Source: Methanobacterium sp. PtaU1.Bin242
Lineage (GTDB): Archaea; Methanobacteriota; Methanobacteria; Methanobacteriales; Methanobacteriaceae
NCBI GenBank assembly: GCA_002067565.1
Contig: MVQZ01000162.1
Location: 1 to 5,371 of the forward strand
DNA: 5,371 bases
Direction: 5' to 3'
Shown: piece by piece, positions 1 to 4,137 of the stretch
Numbering within the stretch: position 1 is the stretch's first letter
How the letters are laid out: each line of letters starts with the position of its first letter
Made by a program: the position numbers and the translations under genes
Notes under the pieces: model-generated
The model's input: the letters and a program-made list of their open reading frames with translations, nothing else
Told to the model about the DNA's origin: nothing
Databases searched by the model: none

Positions 1-80
1 AACCGGTGAAAACCGGCGACGCAAAGTTATGGGTCTAAAGCCAGATGTGAAAACAGAGGTTATGACTGCCAAACTACCGA
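1..80 (+). promoter_or_regulatory. GEMM-I (c-di-GMP class I type) riboswitch aptamer, 5' strand cut off by the window
   Basis: Seen: a 5-bp hairpin CCGGU-GAAA-ACCGG (3-16), then the core GACGCAAAG (18-26), then a second stem. That stem has GUC (33-35) pairing with GAC (64-66). Above it is an internal loop in which UCUAAA (34-39) faces UAUGA (61-65). This matches the 11-nt GAAA-tetraloop receptor (CCUAAG/UAUGG) with compatible changes (C-G to U-A, G.U to A-U). The apical part is AGCC/GGUU, an AGA/GA internal loop, and UGU-GAAA-ACA (46-55). The element ends in UGCC...CUACCGAA (67-81), as in GEMM consensus RNAs. Known: in GEMM-I the first hairpin docks its GNRA loop into this receptor, and the cyclic dinucleotide sits at the three-way junction, stacked on the A corresponding to a23. 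The closing P1 5' strand and the ligand-selecting G/A lie a few bases upstream of the window. The class is otherwise known chiefly from bacteria. The structural match is strong; the ligand and regulated gene are unknown. Confidence 0.85.
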
Positions 81-88
81 AGGATGCA

Positions 89-95
89 TTTTTTT
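89..95 (+). terminator. U7 tract directly after the riboswitch aptamer
   Basis: Seven consecutive T begin eight bases after the predicted closing strand of the aptamer. Archaeal RNA polymerase terminates at U-rich tracts without needing a hairpin. A U7 here could therefore be the expression platform of the riboswitch or simply the 3' end of the RNA. The role is inferred from position and composition only. Confidence 0.4.
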
Positions 96-124
96 ATTCT
101 TTTATACGAATTGAGTGAAACAGG

Positions 125-151
125 AGAGCAGCTTAGCTAGTAAAGCGCTCT
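125..151 (+). other. RNA hairpin with one bulged A
   Basis: AGAGC (125-129) pairs with GCTCT (147-151). After bulged a130, GCTT (131-134) pairs with AAGC (143-146), leaving an 8-nt loop. The 9-bp stem is followed by TTTA. It could belong to the 3' part of the riboswitch transcript or act as a weak terminator. The pairing is seen; the function is not known. Confidence 0.4.
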
Positions 152-156
152 TTATA

Positions 157-189
157 AAATGCGACGTACCTCGCGAGTGCGTCGCATTT
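157..189 (+). other. Strong GC-rich hairpin, 13 bp including one G.U
   Basis: AAATGCGACG (157-166) is perfectly complementary to CGTCGCATTT (180-189). The stem extends through a T.G wobble, A-T and C-G to a 7-nt loop (170-176). It is the most GC-rich patch of an otherwise AT-rich intergenic region, which suggests selected RNA structure. Only three T follow, so it is not a classical bacterial-style terminator. Its 5' arm could also pair with TGCATTTT at 85-92, next to the riboswitch, giving a possible alternative fold. Confidence 0.5.
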
Positions 190-364
190 ATTAATATTAA
201 TATAAAAACCGTCTCCTCTTGTCTGCCCTGTTGTGCCATGCTATACTTGATAATAGGATAAATTTTATCGTATCTGTAAATCATCATTGAATAGTGAATT
301 TTCAAGGATTATCAGTGCCTTCTGGATGCTTTCAATTTCCATGTTGAAGTTTATTTTTTAGGAG

Positions 365-373
365 AATATAAAT
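365..373 (+). promoter_or_regulatory. Candidate TATA box for the DUF169 gene
   Basis: AATATAAAT lies about 58 bases upstream of the proposed start and would place transcription initiation near 393-400. That gives a short leader containing the Shine-Dalgarno site at 411-417. AATATTTAAA at 383-392 is another possible box, but it would leave almost no leader. The assignment rests on archaeal TATA composition in AT-rich DNA, so it is weak. Confidence 0.3.
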
Positions 374-410
374 TTTAGGGAAATAATATTTAAAGTTAAA
401 TGATTTAGAT

Positions 411-417
411 AGGGGTG
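411..417 (+). promoter_or_regulatory. Shine-Dalgarno site that selects an AUU start for DUF169
   Basis: AGGGGTG is a good match to the archaeal anti-Shine-Dalgarno and is the only such site upstream of the gene. It is followed by five bases (TAAAA) and then in-frame ATT at 423. The first in-frame ATG, at 474, is 56 bases from it, far outside working distance. Confidence 0.65.
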
Positions 418-422
418 TAAAA

Positions 423-1202
423 ATTTCAAAATATAATATCAAAAAGATTGGAGAAAGTCTGAAACGTGCTGGTATGTTAGAATCAGAACCATTAGCTATT
501 TATGGTTCTCTTGAAATCCCTGATGGTGCAGTTCCTATTTGTTCTGTTGATCGCTGCGTTGCCAAGGGGATATTCTCATCTGCAGTGAATAAAGAAACCC
601 CTGCACTCTACATTGGAAAAGATTCGCTTAAAGGATGCTGTCCCGGTGTAATGTCCTGGCTCGGGTTTGTTGAACCATTTAAATTCATAAAATATTTTGT
701 ATCCACCGGACATGAGAAATTCCGAGGTGGGGAAGCTGAATATTTAAAAGCAAGCCCTGAACATGTTGAGGAGACTCAAAAGTTAATTGGAAAAATTACA
801 CCTCCCGGAAAATACACTATAATACAGAAATGTTCAACTGTAGAAAACAATGTTGATATCAAATCAGTGCTTTGTATGGGTAAAGGCGAACAGATAAGGA
901 ATTTAAGTAGTCTTATACACTTTAGAACAACCTGCCCCTTTGATGCTATCAGTATGCCTTTTGGACCGGTATGTGCCACTTTTATAACCTACCCTGCAGG
1001 ACTGGCTGAAAACACACCAAAAGAAACTGCCTTTATAGGTCCTGCAGATCCAACCGGTAACATATGGTTTCCAGAAGATTATATGGCGCTGGGTATTCCC
1101 ATAGATATGGTAGAGAAAATGCATGAAGATCTGGAAAAATCATTCATCATTAAAAGGCCGAATGTTGCATATCCTAATGTAAGGGAGAATATAAGGATTT
1201 AA
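423..1202 (+). CDS. DUF169 family protein (function unknown), probable AUU start
   Basis: This 259-residue protein is recognisable as a DUF169 (PF02596) member, a family widespread in methanogens and anaerobes with no established function. Seen: an EPLAIYGS segment near residues 22-29, a C40-x4-C45 pair, the doublet C72-C73-P-G ahead of WLGF, a central CMGKGEQIRNL stretch (151-161), TTCPFD (169-174) and GPVCATFITYPAG (181-193). Eight cysteines in all suggest redox or metal chemistry, but this is inference. There is no signal peptide or membrane segment, so it should be cytoplasmic. The ATT at 423 is preferred because AGGGGTG sits five bases upstream and the added residues, SKYNIKKIGESLKRAG, look like the family's N-terminal helix. 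The conservative alternative is ATG at 474 (242 residues), which has no Shine-Dalgarno site and drops that helix. The gene stands alone and ends at a T-rich tract. Confidence 0.85.
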   Translation: MSKYNIKKIGESLKRAGMLESEPLAIYGSLEIPDGAVPICSVDRCVAKGIFSSAVNKETPALYIGKDSLKGCCPGVMSWLGFVEPFKFIKYFVSTGHEKFRGGEAEYLKASPEHVEETQKLIGKITPPGKYTIIQKCSTVENNVDIKSVLCMGKGEQIRNLSSLIHFRTTCPFDAISMPFGPVCATFITYPAGLAENTPKETAFIGPADPTGNIWFPEDYMALGIPIDMVEKMHEDLEKSFIIKRPNVAYPNVRENIRI

Positions 1203-1214
1203 ATAAAATAATTT

Positions 1215-1223
1215 CCTTTTTTT
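1215..1223 (+). terminator. U-tract terminator after DUF169
   Basis: CCTTTTTTT begins about a dozen bases after the DUF169 stop codon. A run of seven T in this position fits archaeal U-tract termination. No strong hairpin precedes it. Confidence 0.5.
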
Positions 1224-1510
1224 CTAAAAAGAGCTATTAAAAAGAGGTTATTAAACATTCTTACTTCTTTATATTTTCAAATAATCCCTATTTTATTAAT
1301 TTGTTAGTGATTTGATGTTTGGGAAGCTAAATTGTAATAATCAGTGCTAATGGTCTTTCTGGAACTGTTCAAATCTGAAATAATTCATTTTAAGTCGTAT
1401 TTTCTATTTTCCTAAATTAAAAAGATTTATATGTTCTAAAATACGATCTATTTAATTGTCGGAACCTAAATTATGTTATCTGACATTGCTGAAAATAAGG
1501 GGGCAGTATA
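1224..1510. other. AT-rich intergenic region with the promoter and leader of the next gene
   Basis: No ORF of note on either strand. From about 1418 it carries the promoter of the pseudomurein-binding gene, then a leader with a small hairpin: TGTCGGA at 1457-1463 pairs with TCTGACA at 1479-1485, 7 bp with one G.U and a 15-nt loop. Nothing identifiable was seen in 1224-1415. Confidence 0.5.
1418..1433 (+). promoter_or_regulatory. BRE/TATA promoter of the pseudomurein-binding gene
   Basis: An A-rich BRE-like stretch (AAAAAGA) directly precedes TTTATATG (1426-1433), close to the archaeal TATA consensus. Transcription would start near 1453-1458. That gives a leader of about 55 bases containing the hairpin at 1457-1485 and the Shine-Dalgarno site AAGGGGG at 1497-1503. 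Inferred from composition and spacing. Confidence 0.55.
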
Positions 1511-3241
1511 GTGAAGCGACACTTGTTGCTTACAATGTTACTGCTTTTTGCGGTATCATTGTTCATACCAAATATATATGCCACCACAGCAAATCAGCAA
1601 ACTCCAGAAATTATCGCCAATACATCCATTAACAGCGATGCAATAGATTACCAGATTACATATAATATGCAGAGTAAAACTGCTTCAACCCAGCAGGCTG
1701 AAGTGGTTGGTGTTACAGGAATTAACCATGCTGAAACCCAGAACATTACAGCATCCAGTTCTAGCAATACTTCATATGATAACCAAGGTGCAGGTAATAT
1801 TCAGTGTGCCATAGCGGCTGCAGGAGATGAAACTTTTAGTAATGTCCAGAATAACTGGTTCACCATAAACAATATTACCGAAGCAGCAGGACGAGTTAAG
1901 TCCTATATAGAGACTAATCATAAACTTCCCAGCTCTGTGCAGATAGGTACCACCCAGGTAACCATGCCTCAGTTCCTGCAACTACTCACAAGCGGATTAA
2001 TACAGGTAAATAAAGGCAGTAACACATCTTTGACACTTAAAAGTGTCAATACACCATCTAATACTGTTGAAAGTCTTAAAAGTGGGAATATCAAGAAAAC
2101 AGAGTACCTTGATCTGGCGGTTAGAATCCAATCCTATATCAACACTAATGGAAAGGCCCCTAACTATGCCACCAGTACTCTAGGAAAGATTGGCTATCCC
2201 TCACTGATATACCTGTTCTCCCGAATTATGAGTTACCAGGATAATAAAGGTATCCTACCCCAGTCGGCTTCAGTAATGCCCTGGGAAAATATAAGCACTA
2301 ACCAAACACCACCATCCAGTGGAAATGCAACAAATAATGGCTATACTATAGCTCAAATTAGTGCAGCAGCAGAATTGGTTAAAACCTTTATCGAAGGAAA
2401 CCAAAGGCTACCCAATTATGTGCAAATAAATGGTAAGCAGGTAACTATGCCACAATTCCTGCAACTCCTGAACAGTTGTTTAATACAGATATATGGTAAT
2501 GACACCGCACCAATAGCACTGGAAAGTGCAGGTGCACCGACAAATCCCACAGAAAGCATTCAAAGCGGGAACATTAACAAAACAGAGTATCTTGATCTGG
2601 CAATCAGGGTCCAGGCATATATGGACTCTACGGGTAAAGCCCCTAACTTTGCCACCAGTACTCTTGGAAAAATTCGTTACGAATCATTAATCTACCTGGA
2701 TTCCCGGATCCTAAGCTTCTACGCGGATAATGACATCCTACCCAAATACGCTGTTATAAACCCCTGGAGCACATCAAGCACACCCAGTAACTTATCCCAA
2801 TATCTTCAGGCCACAGATAACTGCCAGTCTAATAATCAAAATATAATATCACTGGCAAATAGCATAACCGCAGGTAAAACTTCGGCTTATGACAAGGCAG
2901 TAGCCTTATTTAACTGGGTCAGAGACAACGTAGAATATTCATTCTACTACAACACCAAATACGGGGCCACAGGAACTCTGAATAATCGAAAAGGAAACTG
3001 TGTTGATCAAACACATTTACTAATAGCACTAACTCGAGCAGCAGGAATACCAGCCAGATATGAGCATGGAATATGCAAATTCAGTGATGGTACTTTCGGA
3101 CACGTATGGGCTCAGGTTTATGTAAACGGAAAATGGTACCTTGCAGATACCATCAGTACCAAAAACTCCTTCGGTGTAATAAGAAACTGGGACACCAGTA
3201 ACTGGACTTTAGTAGGCATCTATGCAGAATTGCCTTTCTAA
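1511..3241 (+). CDS. Secreted pseudomurein-binding repeat protein with a transglutaminase-like (C71-type) cysteine peptidase domain
   Basis: This 576-residue protein starts at GTG, seven bases after AAGGGGG. Residues 1-24 form a Sec signal peptide (hydrophobic LLLTMLLLFAVSLFI, cleavage likely after IYA). A Ser/Thr/Asn-rich linker follows. Next come four pseudomurein-binding repeats (PF09373-like) at about 121-166, 199-240, 281-327 and 360-402, arranged as two copies of a two-repeat unit offset by exactly 161 residues. The C-terminal transglutaminase-like domain (about 445-576) shows the triad Cys497 (GNCVDQ), His531 (GHVWAQVYV) and Asp546 (YLADT). Known: this architecture is shared with the pseudomurein endoisopeptidases PeiW and PeiP of Methanothermobacter phages, which cut the peptide cross-links of pseudomurein. 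Here the signal peptide points to a cell-encoded wall-remodelling or autolytic enzyme rather than a phage lysin. It could instead cross-link proteins or lack activity. Twelve N-x-S/T sequons suggest heavy N-glycosylation. No C-terminal anchor is visible. Confidence 0.92.
   Translation: MKRHLLLTMLLLFAVSLFIPNIYATTANQQTPEIIANTSINSDAIDYQITYNMQSKTASTQQAEVVGVTGINHAETQNITASSSSNTSYDNQGAGNIQCAIAAAGDETFSNVQNNWFTINNITEAAGRVKSYIETNHKLPSSVQIGTTQVTMPQFLQLLTSGLIQVNKGSNTSLTLKSVNTPSNTVESLKSGNIKKTEYLDLAVRIQSYINTNGKAPNYATSTLGKIGYPSLIYLFSRIMSYQDNKGILPQSASVMPWENISTNQTPPSSGNATNNGYTIAQISAAAELVKTFIEGNQRLPNYVQINGKQVTMPQFLQLLNSCLIQIYGNDTAPIALESAGAPTNPTESIQSGNINKTEYLDLAIRVQAYMDSTGKAPNFATSTLGKIRYESLIYLDSRILSFYADNDILPKYAVINPWSTSSTPSNLSQYLQATDNCQSNNQNIISLANSITAGKTSAYDKAVALFNWVRDNVEYSFYYNTKYGATGTLNNRKGNCVDQTHLLIALTRAAGIPARYEHGICKFSDGTFGHVWAQVYVNGKWYLADTISTKNSFGVIRNWDTSNWTLVGIYAELPF
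1862..2767 (+). repeat. Intragenic tandem duplication: two units of paired pseudomurein-binding repeats
   Basis: Residues 118-258 (1862-2284) and 279-419 (2345-2767) align without gaps at an offset of 483 bases. Shared stretches include TMPQFLQLL, KTEYLDLA and ATSTLGKI, and both units end in a Pro-Trp. The DNA has diverged at many third positions, so the duplication is not recent. The ungapped register indicates that unit length is constrained. Confidence 0.85.
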
Positions 3242-3271
3242 AAAAAAACCCTTTTTCTTTTTTTTCTTTTT
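3240..3271. terminator. Bidirectional U-tract terminator between convergent genes
   Basis: A run of nine A that overlaps the stop codon (a U9 tract for leftward transcripts) is followed by CCC and a T-rich tract of five, eight and five T split by single C. Rightward transcripts from the wall-enzyme gene meet the T-rich half. Leftward transcripts from ribL would meet the U9 half if they pass their first U tract. Inferred from composition and gene orientation. Confidence 0.6.
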
Positions 3272-3316
3272 ATTTAAAACAGCTCAAACCAGATAAAACG
3301 GGAAACTTTAGAGTAT

Positions 3317-3322
3317 AAAAAA
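3317..3322 (-). terminator. First U-tract downstream of ribL
   Basis: A run of six A on the + strand reads as U6 in the ribL transcript, about 58 bases past its stop codon. It is a plausible first archaeal terminator. The tract is short. Confidence 0.3.
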
Positions 3323-3379
3323 CACCTAAAATGCAATTCAGATTCACTATTTTAACCTGTTTTTATCAGATTTAATCAA

Positions 3380-3835
3380 TTAACAGTTTTTAAGTGACTC
3401 TTCCTGAAACTCTGTTTCTTTAATCTTGCGAATTATCTTACAAGAGCTATCCAAAGAAGATTTCAAGTAACCAGTGATTTTAACTACTTTGGCCGGAATG
3501 TTCCTTTTTTTAAGCTCATCTTCAAGTTTTTGCAGGTCAAAATTCTGATCCGGACCTATAGAAATTATATCCGGCTTGAGTTTCTCCACTATCTTGAACA
3601 TATCAGTGTTACTTCCCAGATAGGCTTCATCAACTGGTTTCAGCATCTTCACCACTTCCAGCCTCTGTTTTTCGTTTACTATGGGCACCCTTTTTCTGGA
3701 TCTGACTGTGGAATCCCGAGCCACCACCACCACCAGTTTGGCATCTTTGCCACCCAGCTTCTTTGACTCCTCAAGATAGTATCCATGACCGGGATGAATA
3801 ATATCAAAAGTTCCTGTGGCCATTACTAATTTAAT
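3380..3835 (-). CDS. ribL: FAD synthase RibL (archaeal type), probable AUU start
   Basis: RibL transfers an adenylyl group from ATP to FMN to give FAD and pyrophosphate, the last step of archaeal flavin cofactor synthesis in the cytoplasm. The 151-residue product is a single cytidylyltransferase-fold domain. It has ATGTFDIIHPGHG near the N-terminus with the HxGH nucleotide-binding motif (His14, His17), VVVVARDSTV (35-44), and IISIGPDQNF (90-99). The length matches the Methanocaldococcus jannaschii enzyme, about 150 residues. Cys132 and Cys151 may correspond to the two C-terminal cysteines linked, as I recall, to air sensitivity of that enzyme. The start is placed at ATT (3835) because GAGGTGA ends four bases upstream and the extra IKLV fits the beta strand that family members have before ATGTFD. 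The conventional alternative is ATG at 3823 (147 residues), 17 bases from GAGGTG. It is monocistronic and convergent with the wall-enzyme gene. Confidence 0.9.
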   Translation of the reverse strand: MKLVMATGTFDIIHPGHGYYLEESKKLGGKDAKLVVVVARDSTVRSRKRVPIVNEKQRLEVVKMLKPVDEAYLGSNTDMFKIVEKLKPDIISIGPDQNFDLQKLEDELKKRNIPAKVVKITGYLKSSLDSSCKIIRKIKETEFQEESLKNC

Positions 3836-3839
3836 GCTT

Positions 3840-3846
3840 TCACCTC
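3840..3846 (-). promoter_or_regulatory. Shine-Dalgarno site that selects an AUU start for ribL
   Basis: On the minus strand GAGGTGA is a near-perfect match to the archaeal anti-Shine-Dalgarno. In-frame ATT follows after four bases, or five counted from GAGGTG. The next in-frame ATG is 12 bases further on, too far for normal spacing. Confidence 0.7.
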
Positions 3847-3867
3847 AATTATATAAGATTTTATAGA

Positions 3868-3891
3868 TTGATAATAAGTTATTGATAATAA
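3868..3891. repeat. Direct repeat in the ribL leader
   Basis: TTGATAATAA occurs at 3868-3877 and again at 3882-3891, a 14-base period. It lies between the likely ribL start site and its Shine-Dalgarno site. It could be an operator or chance in AT-rich DNA. Confidence 0.35.
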
Positions 3892-3924
3892 ATCTTGAAT
3901 ATTTTATCTCTATTATAACCATAG

Positions 3925-3932
3925 TATTTATA
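3925..3932 (-). promoter_or_regulatory. Candidate TATA box of ribL
   Basis: On the minus strand TATAAATA matches the archaeal TATA consensus. It would start transcription near 3900-3905, leaving a leader of about 65 bases that includes the Shine-Dalgarno site. A second TATA-like box at 3861-3870 is too close to the Shine-Dalgarno site to be used for this start. Confidence 0.45.
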
Positions 3933-4137
3933 CACTAAGATACGATAAAAAATATTTCCCTTTAAATTCTAATTTAAATTCCAGGAAAAATTTAAGATAG
4001 TCAGATTCAAAAATTGATAGAATACAGAAATAAAATCAATAAATAACCCTAATTATTTAAACTTAAAAACAAATATTCACTCAAAAACCGTTAAATAAAC
4101 CTGATTTTAACTTGAGTTCTCAGTAGTGGTAATTTAC
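3933..4137. other. AT-rich divergent intergenic region between ribL and the flippase gene
   Basis: No coding potential was seen on either strand. The region must hold the upstream promoter parts of both divergent genes. TATTTAAA at 4054-4061 is a possible TATA box for the rightward gene, but many similar AT-rich words are present and none stands out. Confidence 0.4.

Larger units (their letters stand above)
96..422. other. Gene-free stretch with two hairpins and the DUF169 promoter region
   Basis: On the + strand all frames hold only very short ORFs, the longest starting from ATG being about a dozen codons. A 67-codon frame on the - strand (305 to 102, TTG start) has no Shine-Dalgarno site and is antisense to two stable hairpins, so it is not taken as a gene. 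The stretch holds hairpins at 125-151 and 157-189, a T6 run at 354-359, and TATA-like boxes near 365-373. If the riboswitch RNA reads through, this would be a long leader in front of the DUF169 gene. Confidence 0.6.

Noticed and set aside
102..305. 67-codon minus-strand ORF with TTG start
   Set aside because: No Shine-Dalgarno site, no recognisable protein features, and it is antisense to two stable hairpins downstream of the riboswitch.
215..327. Possible second, decayed GEMM-like segment (TCTGCC..GTTGTGCC near 218-237, and GGATGC at 322-327 echoing 82-87)
   Set aside because: The similarity is limited to short words. There is no GACGCAAAG core and no tetraloop receptor, so it is probably chance.
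776..1124. Minus-strand ORFs inside the DUF169 gene
   Set aside because: They lie fully antisense to a well-supported coding frame and show no family features.
314..1366. Similar words in two intergenic regions (ATCAGTGC followed by TTCTGGA near 310-325 and 1339-1365)
   Set aside because: The shared blocks are short and spaced differently, which is not enough to call a repeat or mobile-element remnant.
1511..3241. Prophage lysin interpretation of the wall enzyme
   Set aside because: The signal peptide, the host-type neighbours (ribL, DUF169, flippase) and the absence of phage structural or integrase genes argue for a chromosomal cell-wall gene.
3530..3766. Plus-strand 78-codon ORF inside ribL
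   Set aside because: Antisense to ribL, no ribosome binding site, no recognisable domain.
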